Source of the DNA: Bacteroidota bacterium
GTDB taxonomy: Bacteria > Bacteroidota > Bacteroidia > B-17B0 > Aurantibacillaceae
Reading direction: 5' to 3'
Length of the DNA stretch: 64,000 nt
Assembly: GCA_013697245.1 (NCBI GenBank)
Contig: JACCXH010000007.1
Location: 123,255 to 187,254 of the forward strand
Shown here: in pieces, positions 10,469-20,826 of the stretch
Layout of the letters: each line of letters opens with the position of its first letter
Numbering within the stretch: position 1 is the first letter of the stretch
Notes under the pieces: model-generated
What the model was told of the DNA's origin: nothing
The model's database searches: none
What the model saw: the letters and a program-made list of their open reading frames with translations, nothing else
Translations under genes and position numbers: made by a program

Positions 10469-11723
10469 AAGGTTTGGTCTTATTTGAAACCCATATCAAT
10501 AAAGGAATTAATAACAATACTCCATAAGTTAAGATCTTGTAGTGATCGTAATAGTTGTTATAGGCTCCTAGCAACAATTTTAAATTAACGCATAAAAAAA
10601 TTAGCGCCAACAATATATAAACGCTTAGTTTGGTGTGTTTTGGCGTTGCATTTATATACATCATAAGGTACAACAAAACAATCGCAAAGGCAGGCACCGC
10701 AAATAAAAAAGCATAATGTTGCTGGTGCGGAAAAATTAAAGGGATCAATAAAAGCAAATAACTTATTTCAGTAAATTGTTGCCAGACAGATCTTGCTTTT
10801 AGGAATGGTTTCCATTTTAAAAAATACAAAGTAAAAGATGCCAGTGCTAAACGAACTAATAAGAGAATGGTTCCTAAAGTTGAAATACTAACATCGGCAA
10901 TGTTTCTTTTTAAAGACAACGCATACACATCGGGCACTTCTTTTACCAACAAAGTTGATAATAAAGTAGATAAACCATGAAAGCTTCTTTCCTCCACATC
11001 TAATACATGTGCCTGATTGCTTGGATTGATCAATGCCAGCCATGTTTTTAATAAAGACATATTATAACCGTGCCCAATAAAAATGGAGGGTGCCAATAAA
11101 TACGCGAGGTAAAATAAAACTGTAAAAGCGCTGGCTTTAAAATAACCCCTGTAAATTAAATAAGGCAAAAAAACTATGGGTAATAATTTGATGTTTATGC
11201 CCAATGCCAATATGGCCGAACCGCTTAAAGGTTTATTATTTGTTATAAGGTAAAGGCCGTAAATACAACACCACAAAATAACAAGAGTTATTTGTGAAGC
11301 GTGCATGTTGTCTAAAAAAAGCCGAAAAGAAAAAAGAAAAACTAAAAAAAGAAAAAGTGTTTGCTGCTTTTCTTTTAGCGATGCTACCAATTTGCTTTTG
11401 GCAAGCATATTAAAGAGTTTAAAGTAAATAAGTGCATTTAATAAAAGCCAGGTAAATTTTAACCAGAAAAAAGGTAAGCCATAAAAGGGTTTTAAGATCA
11501 GGGCAAAAAGAACAGAGTAAAAATAATGATAACCGTCAACATATTTATTTTCGTAAAAATTCTCGCCTTTTATAAGATCGCCCGTGGCAGATAAAAAAAT
11601 ATAAAAATCGCCTTTATCTTTCGCTTCAATAAAACAAAAAACAATAGCAACCAGGAATAATACAAAAAGCCAAATTTTATTTTTAAAAACTGCCATTAAG
11701 GGGTAAAAGGTAAAAATAAACAT
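10455..11723 (-). CDS. membrane glycosyltransferase, GT87/DUF2029-like
   Basis: Polytopic; YVDGYHYFYSVLFALILKPFYGLPF and LSGSAILALGINIKLLPIVFLPYLIYRGYFKA typical of DUF2029. Confidence 0.75.
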   Translation of the reverse strand: MFIFTFYPLMAVFKNKIWLFVLFLVAIVFCFIEAKDKGDFYIFLSATGDLIKGENFYENKYVDGYHYFYSVLFALILKPFYGLPFFWLKFTWLLLNALIYFKLFNMLAKSKLVASLKEKQQTLFLFLVFLFSFRLFLDNMHASQITLVILWCCIYGLYLITNNKPLSGSAILALGINIKLLPIVFLPYLIYRGYFKASAFTVLFYLAYLLAPSIFIGHGYNMSLLKTWLALINPSNQAHVLDVEERSFHGLSTLLSTLLVKEVPDVYALSLKRNIADVSISTLGTILLLVRLALASFTLYFLKWKPFLKARSVWQQFTEISYLLLLIPLIFPHQQHYAFLFAVPAFAIVLLYLMMYINATPKHTKLSVYILLALIFLCVNLKLLLGAYNNYYDHYKILTYGVLLLIPLLIWVSNKTKPFTGL

Positions 11724-11753
11724 CTAAATTTAACTATTTAATATCAATACTAT

Positions 11754-12590
11754 TTGAAAAAGCTTGCCGCTTATTTTTTTACAGAATATAATCTAAGCAT
11801 CCAAACACTTAGGTTCAAACAGCTTTTATATCTATTTATTGTTCTTAAAGTAATATACTGGCTGGCCTATTATGATCTTTATTTTGGCGAACATGCTATT
11901 GCTTATGCCAGACCTTATTCATTGGGGGCTATAAAAGACCTTGCTTTTTTACTTTATAACCATGCTGAACCGAATTTTGGTTATGCGTTTATTTTTGGTA
12001 CGCTTCTTTTTTTAAGTCTTAGTTATTTTTTAAAAAAGATCCCTTTTATTTTCGAATTTACTGTTTGGTTGTTGGTCATTAATATCCACAACAAAATTTA
12101 TCCAACGCTTACCGGTGGCGACTTGCTTTTGAACCAGTTCTTATTTTTTAATTGTTTTCTTTCAAAAACATTTAATACTAATTTAAGCCTGCCAAACGAA
12201 GTTTTAAAATGCCTGCACAACTTTGCTGTTGTAGCTATTCTCATTCAAATTCAATTGGTATATCTAATTGCAGGTATTGCCAAATTAAACAGTAGCGATT
12301 GGTTGGCAGGTACTGCCATTAATGAATTAAGTAGGATAGAACATTTTAATTTATTTTCGGGCCCGCTTTTTAAAAATACAATTATAAACTGTTGTATCAA
12401 CTTTATTGTTTTGTTCTACCAATTATTGTTCCCGGTTTTGATTCGGATCCAAAAAATAAAAAAGCCATTACTAATTTTAGGCATAGCTATGCACTTATAT
12501 ATTTCTTTTGTAACAGGCCTGGTTAGCTTTGGGCTGATAATGATAATTGCCTATGTTTATTTTTGGCCAATTAAAAAACAAGCAATTTAA
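11754..12590 (+). CDS. HTTM-domain-like integral membrane protein
   Basis: Polytopic; TGGDLLLNQFLFFNCFLS and AGIAKLNSSDWLAGTAINE resemble HTTM/VKGC-like proteins; TTG start. Confidence 0.6.
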   Translation: MKKLAAYFFTEYNLSIQTLRFKQLLYLFIVLKVIYWLAYYDLYFGEHAIAYARPYSLGAIKDLAFLLYNHAEPNFGYAFIFGTLLFLSLSYFLKKIPFIFEFTVWLLVINIHNKIYPTLTGGDLLLNQFLFFNCFLSKTFNTNLSLPNEVLKCLHNFAVVAILIQIQLVYLIAGIAKLNSSDWLAGTAINELSRIEHFNLFSGPLFKNTIINCCINFIVLFYQLLFPVLIRIQKIKKPLLILGIAMHLYISFVTGLVSFGLIMIIAYVYFWPIKKQAI

Positions 12591-12610
12591 ATTTTTTAGT
12601 ATCTTTGTGC

Positions 12611-13715
12611 ATGTTTACAAATGAGCAATTAAAAGACTTGAATGATCGCAGTGCCGCGTTGAGGGGGTTTCTTTGACTACGATCGCAAAAAACACGACCT
12701 CGAACTATTAGAGGAAAAAACTCTTGATCCAAATTTCTGGAACGATTCAAAACAAGCAGAAAAAATACTGAATGAAGTAAAACAAATTAAATCGTGGACT
12801 TCTTCCTATGATAAACTTCATCAACAGGTGGAAGACCTTAATACATTATATGAATTCTATAAAAGCGGAGATGCTTCTGAAGAAGAAACAGAAACAGAGT
12901 TTAAAAGCTCCTTAAAGAATTTAGAAGATATAGAATTCAAAAATATGCTTCGCGGGGAAGAAGATCACTTGGATTGTATTCTCCAGATAAATGCAGGTGC
13001 CGGCGGTACCGAAAGTTGTGATTGGGCAAGCATGTTATTTCGTATGTATTTAATGTGGGCTGAAAAACAAGGCTATAAAGTTAAAGAACTAGATTATAAT
13101 GCCGGAGATATGGCAGGTATAAAATCCGTATCCATTCAAATTGAAGGAGAGTTTGCTTATGGTTATTTAAAAGGAGAAAATGGCGTGCATCGTTTAGTGC
13201 GTATAAGTCCTTTTGATTCGAATGCAAAACGCCATACAAGTTTTGCCTCTGTTTATGTTTATCCGGTGGTAGATGACACGATTGAAATTGATATTAAACC
13301 TGCCGACATTGAAATTTCAACATCACGAAGCGGTGGTGCCGGCGGACAAAATGTAAATAAGGTAGAAAGTAAAGTGCAGTTAACGCATAAACCTAGCGGC
13401 ATTGTAGTTGTTTGCCAGGTAGAGCGTTCGCAATTGGGAAATCGCGAGCTGGCAATGAAAATGTTGCGTTCACAATTATACGAATTAGAATTACGTAAAC
13501 GCAACGAAGCAAAAAGTGCTGTTGAGGACGGGAAAATGAAAATAGAATGGGGCTCGCAAATTCGCAGTTATGTATTACACCCCTACAAAATGGTAAACGA
13601 TCACAGAACAGAATTTAAGCTTACAGATGCCGAAGGAGTTTTAAATGGCAACTTGGATGAATTAATAAAAGTTTATTTAATGGCGCTGGGAGGCAAACAA
13701 TACCAAAAAAATTAA
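12611..13715 (+). CDS. prfB: peptide chain release factor 2, expressed through a programmed +1 frameshift
   Basis: Frame 0 from ATG 12611 ([21 protein letters not shown]) reaches in-frame TGA 12674-12676; the +1 frame from 12675 ([22 protein letters not shown]...) joins the 12828 ORF, which has the GGQ motif ([16 protein letters not shown]). Confidence 0.96.
12662..12677 (+). promoter_or_regulatory. prfB: prfB programmed frameshift site (SD-like AGGGGG, slippery CTT, TGA-C)
   Basis: Sequence AGGGGG TTT CTT TGA C; canonical RF2 recoding layout. Confidence 0.95.
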
Positions 13716-13716
13716 A

Positions 13717-14499
13717 ATGACACAACCCGTAAGAGCAAAAAAACATTTAGGCCAGCATTTTTTAAACGATGAAAATATCGCCAGAAATACCGTTAACGCA
13801 TTGTTGGAAAAAGACAGAACATCTTTTATTGTAGAAGTTGGTCCGGGAACAGGTGTGCTTACACAATTTCTGATCAACGATGTGGATAATTTTTTAGCCA
13901 TGGATGTGGATGCAGAATCGGTTGAGTATTTAAAAACAAAGTATCCTGAAAAAAAAGAGAAAATAGTTTTAGCCGATTTTTTAGAAACTGATCTTCAGAG
14001 ATTAGCCGGGCAAAAATTTAATGTTGTTGGTAATTTTCCTTACAATATCTCGAGTCAAATAATGTTTAAGGTGTTAGAAAATAAGAACAGTGTTGACTAT
14101 GTAGTTGGCATGTTCCAAAAAGAAGTGGCCATGCGCCTGGCAGAAAAACCGGGCTCAAAAGTATATGGCATCTTAAGCGTATTGTTACAAGCATTTTATG
14201 ACATTGAATATTTATTTACTGTACACGAAAATGTTTTTTCGCCACCACCAAAAGTAAAAAGTGCCGTTATACGTTTAACAAGAAATTCAGTACAAAAATT
14301 AGATTGTGATGAAGATCTTTTTAAGAAAGTAGTAAAAACAACGTTTAATCAACGTAGGAAAACCATCCGTAATTCGGTTCGCACTTTATTTAATAATAAT
14401 GAGTTGCGTCATCCTTTGTTGGATAAAAGGCCGGAACAGCTCTCTGTAGAGCAGTTTGTAGCGCTAACAAAATTTGTTCAGGAACAATCTGAGTTATAG
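13717..14499 (+). CDS. rsmA: 16S rRNA (adenine1518-N6/adenine1519-N6)-dimethyltransferase
   Basis: AKKHLGQHFLNDENIARN...VEVGPGTGVLTQFL...VVGNFPYNISSQIMFKVL. Confidence 0.95.
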   Translation: MTQPVRAKKHLGQHFLNDENIARNTVNALLEKDRTSFIVEVGPGTGVLTQFLINDVDNFLAMDVDAESVEYLKTKYPEKKEKIVLADFLETDLQRLAGQKFNVVGNFPYNISSQIMFKVLENKNSVDYVVGMFQKEVAMRLAEKPGSKVYGILSVLLQAFYDIEYLFTVHENVFSPPPKVKSAVIRLTRNSVQKLDCDEDLFKKVVKTTFNQRRKTIRNSVRTLFNNNELRHPLLDKRPEQLSVEQFVALTKFVQEQSEL

Positions 14500-15644
14500 G
14501 ACTCGGCTAATTTTTTGCCGACAATTTCTTGTGAAGCATTTTGAGAAATAAAGGCTATCATTTTTTCAGGATCAAATTTTATTTTTCCGTCTAAGAATTC
14601 TTTCAAATTATTTTCCAGTTCAGTTTCATTGCCAACCGAAACCAATTTTCCCAGCTCGTTGGTTATCATGTTTGGAAGCTGGCCAACTTTGCTTGCAAAA
14701 ACAGGTAAGCCGGTGGCAAGGGCCTCTAATACCACAACAGGCATGCCTTCATAGTTGCTGAACAAAATAAGGGCCGCTGCTTTTTGCATATAAGCAGCTA
14801 CTTCTGTTTGCGTTTTTTCGCCAACAAATATAGTATTTGTTAAACCTATTTGTTTTGCTTTTTCTGTATAATAAGAAACTAATGTTTCACTGCCGCCAAC
14901 AACTATAAGGTCGAACTGGTAATTTTTATTTTGCAATTTTTGAATAACACTTAAAGTGCCACTGATATTCTTCTCTTTTTCTATCAACGATGAAACGTGC
15001 AGCAATAAAGGCTTTTGACTTTTTAAATTTTTATTTTCTTTAAAAATGTTTGTGTCTACTACGTTATATATTAATTCGTAATTTCCATTTAAGCCATGCG
15101 CCAACATGGCTTGTTTTTGTTTTTCGGAAACATAATAAATTTTAGAAGCAGAGGCTATTGCCTGTTGTGTGATTTTTTTTTGAACAGCACTATTATAATT
15201 ACCATCCTCCGGCAAATAGCCGCTCCAGTGTTCTAGAATGGTATATGGCACCTTAAAGTGATTTTTAAATATTGGAAGCGCAATAGCTGCAGGAAAAATC
15301 ACATTTAATTGAATTGCCTTAACCGAAACATTATTTTTTATTAGTTCCTGCAATAATAATTTATAGGCTTTCTTAAACCTCAAAAATTTAAATAAAGCAG
15401 AAACGATTGGGAGATCCGGAATCTTTTTATATTCCAACACCCACTCTTCAAAATTGCCTGCTTTATTTTTTGTAATGGTAAAATTATTTTTTGCTTCGGC
15501 CGATGAATAAGCATACACAACAATAACAGGTAAATGTTTGCTTAATGCAATAGCGTGATTCTTAATGAAAATACCGTGATTTTTGTTTTGCGGTGTTGGG
15601 TACCAGGAAGCTAAAAAAAGAATTACCGGTTTATTTTGCGACAT
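14478..15644 (-). CDS. glycosyltransferase family 4 protein
   Basis: ASWYPTPQNKNHGIFIKNHAIAL N-terminus and NYEGMPVVVLEALATGLPVFASKVGQLPNMI C-terminal motif. Confidence 0.9.
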   Translation of the reverse strand: MSQNKPVILFLASWYPTPQNKNHGIFIKNHAIALSKHLPVIVVYAYSSAEAKNNFTITKNKAGNFEEWVLEYKKIPDLPIVSALFKFLRFKKAYKLLLQELIKNNVSVKAIQLNVIFPAAIALPIFKNHFKVPYTILEHWSGYLPEDGNYNSAVQKKITQQAIASASKIYYVSEKQKQAMLAHGLNGNYELIYNVVDTNIFKENKNLKSQKPLLLHVSSLIEKEKNISGTLSVIQKLQNKNYQFDLIVVGGSETLVSYYTEKAKQIGLTNTIFVGEKTQTEVAAYMQKAAALILFSNYEGMPVVVLEALATGLPVFASKVGQLPNMITNELGKLVSVGNETELENNLKEFLDGKIKFDPEKMIAFISQNASQEIVGKKLAESYNSDCS

Positions 15645-15652
15645 TTTTTCGC

Positions 15653-16228
15653 TTACTCAAGATTTATTTTTACCTCTAATAAAAATAAAGCGTATTTTTC
15701 GTTGATCACTTCAAAGGCCGGCGCGATCTTGTTTCCGCTTTTCATGGCAATAGTAATAAAACCTAAGCCTGCACCGCCTTTATCGCTTAGTTCGTTATTC
15801 TCAAGATGTTCTAAATAAAATGCTTTTAACGCAGCAGGATCATCAAATGAATTTATTTTTTCGATCTGACTTTTTACTTTATCAACAGAAACGTTATTGA
15901 TAAGGTTGGCAGAAATAATTGTAACTGCTTTATCAGAATGGCCTAATAAGAAAAAATTGTGTTGCGAGCCTTTATCGTCTTTATGTCCGTGGATCAATTG
16001 ATTTTGAAGGGACTCCACACAAATAAAGAAAACTTTTTTTATTACCTGCTTTGGGAAATTCTTGTCAAGGATCTTACTTTCAATTTCGGTCTCAAGCTTT
16101 GAAATGGTTTCGTTATTCAAAACGCCATCATAGGCTAATATCAATTGGCCAGACTGATTTACATTTTTCACCTGTTTTGCAAAATGCAGGTCAAAAAACT
16201 CTGATTCCTTATTTAAAGTTAAGCTCAC
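15653..16228 (-). CDS. SiaB-like / DUF6272 family protein
   Basis: LILAYDGVLNNETISKLETEIE...KVFFICVESLQNQLIHGH...DKGGAGLGFITIAMKSG; GHKL-like fold pattern. Confidence 0.7.
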   Translation of the reverse strand: MSLTLNKESEFFDLHFAKQVKNVNQSGQLILAYDGVLNNETISKLETEIESKILDKNFPKQVIKKVFFICVESLQNQLIHGHKDDKGSQHNFFLLGHSDKAVTIISANLINNVSVDKVKSQIEKINSFDDPAALKAFYLEHLENNELSDKGGAGLGFITIAMKSGNKIAPAFEVINEKYALFLLEVKINLE

Positions 16229-16846
16229 CTATTTAAATAAACCGTTTAGTTCAGCATCTATCATTCTAATTACCTTACCAAAATCCTCTTTGCTCTCGCT
16301 GAAATTAATATCATCCACATCTACAACCAAGATCTTTCCTGACTCGTAAGATCCACTCCATGCTTCGTAACGCTCGTTCAGTCTTTTTAAATAATCCAAA
16401 CGAATGCTGTTCTCATAATCTCTTCCGCGCTTCTGTATCTGCTTTACAAGGGTAGGAACACTTGCTCTTAAGTAAATAATAAGATCCGGCGCTTTTATTA
16501 AACTTTCCATTAATTTAAATAATGAAAAATAATTGTCGTAATCGCGGGAAGTCATTAAACCCATCGCGTGCAAATTAGGGGCAAAAATATAAGCATCCTC
16601 GTAAATAGTCCTGTCCTGAACCACAGAGTGTTTTCCTTTTCTAATATCAAGGATTTGGTTAAACCTATTATTTAAAAAGTAAATCTGCAAATTGAATGAC
16701 CAACGCTGCATATCTTCATAAAAATCGTTCAAATAAGGATTGTCGTCTGCATCTTCATAATGTGCGTGCCATTTATAATGTTTCGCTAATAACGATGTTA
16801 ATGTAGTTTTCCCTGACCCTATATTCCCGGCAATTGCAATGTGCAT
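16229..16846 (-). CDS. deoxynucleoside kinase
   Basis: HIAIAGNIGSGKTTLTSLLAKHY, DRTIYEDAYIFA, LIIYLRASVPTLVKQIQKRGRDYE. Confidence 0.93.
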   Translation of the reverse strand: MHIAIAGNIGSGKTTLTSLLAKHYKWHAHYEDADDNPYLNDFYEDMQRWSFNLQIYFLNNRFNQILDIRKGKHSVVQDRTIYEDAYIFAPNLHAMGLMTSRDYDNYFSLFKLMESLIKAPDLIIYLRASVPTLVKQIQKRGRDYENSIRLDYLKRLNERYEAWSGSYESGKILVVDVDDINFSESKEDFGKVIRMIDAELNGLFK

Positions 16847-16955
16847 ACTTAGTTCTTAAAATTTGGTAAAATAATAGACTAAATTAGATATTTAATCTAC
16901 AAAAACAAAAATTTAATTGATAAAATTTAATTTTTAGGTCAAAATAGCGCTTTTT

Positions 16956-17975
16956 TCAAGAATGCACATTTTTATCGGCTAAATAATCCTTGCAAACCTT
17001 CTCAATTACCTGATTTACAGGTAGTAGAGGCGATTGAAACACGCTTTTAATTTTCTCATTCGAGAACAATTGCTTATTTAGCGACGCATCTATTACCGGT
17101 TGGGTTATTTGCTGTTGTTTTTTTGAAAAAGTGCTAATAAAAGCATCTATTACTCGTGCAAAGCCAAGTATATTTTTCCCTGCATTGATGGTAGGTTTGG
17201 GCTTTTTTAATTGCGACTGAATTTTATCAAGGATCTCTTTAAAGGAATAATTGTTCTCAATTAAAATATAACGGTTAGCGAATAAGCGCTTATTTACCAA
17301 CTGCAGCATACAGGCCGCCACGTCTTCGGCAGCAATGTAACCGGCATTTCCGTTAGTATAAAATCTATTTCCTTTATAGCAAACATCAACTAATTTAGAG
17401 CTGCTTTGTTGCCAAAAACCAGAAGATAAAATTACACCGGGATTTACAATAACCGCGTTTAACCCTTCTTCTATGCCGCGCCAGACTTCGCGCTCGCCAT
17501 TGTATTTACTAATAGCGTAATCGCTTTCTTTACCGGAAGATTTCCAAAAAACATTTTCGCTCAATGGTACAATATAATCGGAATTGTTTATGGTAGCAAC
17601 GGAGCTAACGTGACAAAGGGCATCTATTTTTTTTTGCAGGCAGGCATTTACAACATTAGCGGCGCCAGTTTCGTTAATGAGAAATAATTTTTTTCGATCA
17701 CTGTTAATGAAAGATACAAAGCCCGAACAGTTATAAACGTTGGTGATTCCTTCTAATGCTTCTTCAATAGAATAAATATCTGTCACATCTATTTCTACCC
17801 ATTTAATTTTTTCGAAAAGCTGTTTTGAATTATCGCAATAATATGAAAAAAGTTTTTCTACGTTTTTAAGGTTACTGTTTTTTTGCCTTGAAGCAATAAC
17901 AGGCTGATCGTTTTGCAAAAGCTTCAAAACAACATGACTTCCTAAAATACCTGTAGCACCAATTACTAAATTCAA
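16956..17975 (-). CDS. NAD-dependent epimerase/dehydratase (SDR)
   Basis: MNLVIGATGILGSHVVLKLL; HVSSVAT; YAISKYNGE. Confidence 0.88.
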   Translation of the reverse strand: MNLVIGATGILGSHVVLKLLQNDQPVIASRQKNSNLKNVEKLFSYYCDNSKQLFEKIKWVEIDVTDIYSIEEALEGITNVYNCSGFVSFINSDRKKLFLINETGAANVVNACLQKKIDALCHVSSVATINNSDYIVPLSENVFWKSSGKESDYAISKYNGEREVWRGIEEGLNAVIVNPGVILSSGFWQQSSSKLVDVCYKGNRFYTNGNAGYIAAEDVAACMLQLVNKRLFANRYILIENNYSFKEILDKIQSQLKKPKPTINAGKNILGFARVIDAFISTFSKKQQQITQPVIDASLNKQLFSNEKIKSVFQSPLLPVNQVIEKVCKDYLADKNVHS

Positions 17976-17988
17976 GTTCTATTTTATA

Positions 17989-18621
17989 TTATACAAAGGT
18001 TACTTTTTGTAAGCCAAAAAACAAGCCGCTTTGAACTATTAAACCTAAAAAAAAGCCTAAATATAACTGCGCAGGCTTATGTTCATCCAACAACAAGCGC
18101 GCAAAACCAACAAGTCCCGCCAAAATAATTGTGGTAATATAATACGGCGTCATATCAAATTTTATTAAATACGAAATAGAGATCAAAATACCCAAAACCC
18201 CTCCAAGGCCAACCATGTGCGCACTGATCTTATATTTTAAATTAATGAGTGTGGTTATTAAAATAGAAACAGCACCGCCAATAATAAAAAGCTTCACGCT
18301 GTTCCATATATTGATGTCCATTAGCAAATAAAATAAACCAAAATAAAATAAGGCTGTAATAAATAATGGAAAGGTTCTATCTTTTTGATTTGAAAGTGTA
18401 AGATTAGGTATACGCTTTAACTTTACTAAAATATAAATATTAAGCACCGGAAAAACAAAAGAGAACATAAAAACGATAATAGAAATGCGCCACTTGGTAT
18501 CAAAGGGAGTCAGATAATCGTAAACCGTATTATGCACACCAAAAAAAAGCAGTAAACACATGTACGTAGCCATTAATAATGGGTGCAAGATCACAGAGAT
18601 AATTAGAGCAAAGTTTTTCAA
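17989..18621 (-). CDS. PAP2-superfamily-like integral membrane protein
   Basis: Polytopic; KISAHMVGLGGVLGIL and ARLLLDEHKPAQLYLGFFLG pattern. Confidence 0.6.
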   Translation of the reverse strand: MKNFALIISVILHPLLMATYMCLLLFFGVHNTVYDYLTPFDTKWRISIIVFMFSFVFPVLNIYILVKLKRIPNLTLSNQKDRTFPLFITALFYFGLFYLLMDINIWNSVKLFIIGGAVSILITTLINLKYKISAHMVGLGGVLGILISISYLIKFDMTPYYITTIILAGLVGFARLLLDEHKPAQLYLGFFLGLIVQSGLFFGLQKVTFV

Positions 18622-18627
18622 AATGGC

Positions 18628-19623
18628 TTACGACAATAAATTAGATAATTCAATAATTTCCTTCTTTGCATCCTGGTTCTTATAAATAATATTGTATACC
18701 GCGTTAGTGATTGGCATATGAATATTATAATTCTTATTTATTTCGTAAACACATTTTACGGCGTAATACCCTTCGGCCACCATATTCATTTCTAACTGCG
18801 CACGTTTTACGCCATAGCCTTTTCCAAGCATAGTGCCAAACATACGGTTACGACTAAATTGCGAATACGCCGTTACCAAAAGATCTCCTAAATAAGCAGA
18901 AGCATTGATATCTCTATCTATAGGATGTACGGCATCTACAAAACGTTTTATTTCCTGGATAGCATTACTGATTAATACGGCTAAAAAATTATCGCCATAA
19001 CCTAAACCATGACAAATGCCACCCGCAACAGCTATTACATTTTTAAGCACAGCAGAATATTCGGTCCCATAAATATCGTCGCTTACAGATGACCGTAAAT
19101 ACCGGCAATTTAATAATTCGCTTAGCGTTGTAGCGTTGGCCGTATTTTGAGAGGCAATGGTAAGGTAACTTAGTTTTTCCATAGCCACTTCTTCTGCATG
19201 GCAGGGGCCGGTAATAACGCCAATGTTTTGCAGCGGAACATTATAAACAGAGTTTAAATATTCGCCAACAATTAAATTATGTTCAGGCACAATTCCTTTA
19301 ATAGCCGAGAAAATAATTTTGTCTTTCAGATCATTTTCTTTCAGGCCTGAAAATGAAGTGTGTAAAAACGCGGATGGAATGGCAAGAATAAGGTAATCTG
19401 AATTTTGAATACAAGCTGAAACAGAATCAAAAAAAGAAATTTTGCTGATGTCAAAATCTACCGAACTTAAGTATTTTGGATTGTTCTTAAACTCTTTAAA
19501 TAAAGCAATGTCTTCCGGCTTACGAATGAACCAATTTATTTTTGCGGTATTATTTAAAAGCAATTTTGCAAGCGCTGTTGCCCAACTTCCACTACCAATA
19601 ACTGCTATACGAGGCGAGGCCAT
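18628..19623 (-). CDS. gpsA: NAD(P)H-dependent glycerol-3-phosphate dehydrogenase
   Basis: IAVIGSGSWATALAKLL, GPCHAEEVA, EYSAVLKNVIAVAGGI. Confidence 0.94.
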   Translation of the reverse strand: MASPRIAVIGSGSWATALAKLLLNNTAKINWFIRKPEDIALFKEFKNNPKYLSSVDFDISKISFFDSVSACIQNSDYLILAIPSAFLHTSFSGLKENDLKDKIIFSAIKGIVPEHNLIVGEYLNSVYNVPLQNIGVITGPCHAEEVAMEKLSYLTIASQNTANATTLSELLNCRYLRSSVSDDIYGTEYSAVLKNVIAVAGGICHGLGYGDNFLAVLISNAIQEIKRFVDAVHPIDRDINASAYLGDLLVTAYSQFSRNRMFGTMLGKGYGVKRAQLEMNMVAEGYYAVKCVYEINKNYNIHMPITNAVYNIIYKNQDAKKEIIELSNLLS

Positions 19624-19644
19624 ATATAAATTTTTGGTATGAAT

Positions 19645-20337
19645 TTACACAAAAATAATGTCATCGTCACTTAAATTTCCCGAGCCGGCAAAGCGGTTAT
19701 ACACGCGGGCTAAAGTGATCACATCTTTTTTACAATAGTTGGCTATTTTATCAAGGTTATTTTCTTCGTAAAAGGTTTTGGCAACCATACTGCCATCCAT
19801 TTCATCTTTTGGCGATGGAATTCCTAAGACATGCGCTAACAGGTTAAGCGAGCTAAAATTTTTAACGTCACCAAATTTCCAAAGGTCCATGGTATCAATA
19901 TGTTTTACTTCCCAGGGCCTTAAACCTTGTATCTGTAAGATTTTTGGGAGTGGTAAATTATTTATCAAAAAACGCCGGCATAAAAAGGGGAAATCAAATT
20001 CTTTACCATTATGCGCACATAATAAATGGCTGTAAGTATTAAAATGCGTCTTTAAAAGTTCTGCAAACTGGTTCAAGATCTCCACTTCGTTATCCGACGT
20101 AATTGTTTTTACCCTAAATTTTTTTTGATTATAAAATCCCAGGCCAATGCAAACTACCTTCGCAAATTCAGCATATATACCTGCTTTATTATATTGCTGT
20201 TCGGGCGTAAAATCTTTGTTGTATTGCCACTTTTTATTCCATAACTCTTTGGTATTTTCGTCCAGCTCGCTGTATTTATAAATTACAGGAACGGTTTCAA
20301 TATCTATAAATAATATTTTTTCTATTTCTGTTGCCAT
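19645..20337 (-). CDS. 3'-5' exonuclease, PolB-like / RNase H fold
   Basis: LFIDIETVPV, LCAHNGKEFDFPFLCRRFL, YCKKDVITLARVYNRF. Confidence 0.85.
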   Translation of the reverse strand: MATEIEKILFIDIETVPVIYKYSELDENTKELWNKKWQYNKDFTPEQQYNKAGIYAEFAKVVCIGLGFYNQKKFRVKTITSDNEVEILNQFAELLKTHFNTYSHLLCAHNGKEFDFPFLCRRFLINNLPLPKILQIQGLRPWEVKHIDTMDLWKFGDVKNFSSLNLLAHVLGIPSPKDEMDGSMVAKTFYEENNLDKIANYCKKDVITLARVYNRFAGSGNLSDDDIIFV

Positions 20338-20339
20338 TT

Positions 20340-20744
20340 TTATTGGGTTTGATCGTTATAGTCTTCAGGTGTGATTAAAAATGAATAGATAAATTTATCT
20401 TCTCTATCCTTATAATAGTATTCAAAACTCGACTTAATGCGTTTTAGTTCGTCTAACCCTGCATTTGTTTTAATGGTGTTGATAATTCCGGGCCTTAAGG
20501 CCAAATTAAACTTGGCGGTGTCTACTTTCGAAGCAAATAAATTTATAAGGGTGTATCTATAAACGATGGTATTGCCATTCTTAATTTCAATTCCGTCCAT
20601 TCTAGTTTCCCTGTCTATCATCATCGGGCATTTGCTGTTATATTGAGATACCACTTTAAGCGCCTTGCTATCTACAACTTCGGGACTGGTGCATTGGCTA
20701 AAGGCAAGAACCAAAAAAGTAACTATGCTATTTATTTTTTTCAA
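20340..20744 (-). CDS. small putative lipoprotein, unknown function
   Basis: TTG start at 20744 gives LKKINSIVTFLVLAFSQCTSPEV (lipobox-like); the longer 20840 start would put coding sequence through a terminator hairpin. Confidence 0.6.
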   Translation of the reverse strand: MKKINSIVTFLVLAFSQCTSPEVVDSKALKVVSQYNSKCPMMIDRETRMDGIEIKNGNTIVYRYTLINLFASKVDTAKFNLALRPGIINTIKTNAGLDELKRIKSSFEYYYKDREDKFIYSFLITPEDYNDQTQ

Positions 20745-20779
20745 GAGTTTAAAAATATTAAATAATGTTGTATAAACAA

Positions 20780-20810
20780 AAAAGCCCTGCAAATTATTTG
20801 CAGGGCTTTT
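20780..20810. terminator. bidirectional rho-independent-type hairpin
   Basis: AAAAGCCCTGCAAATTATTTGCAGGGCTTTT; perfect stem with A/T flanks on both sides, downstream of the M1 peptidase gene. Confidence 0.85.
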
Positions 20811-20826
20811 AATTATTATCAGATCG

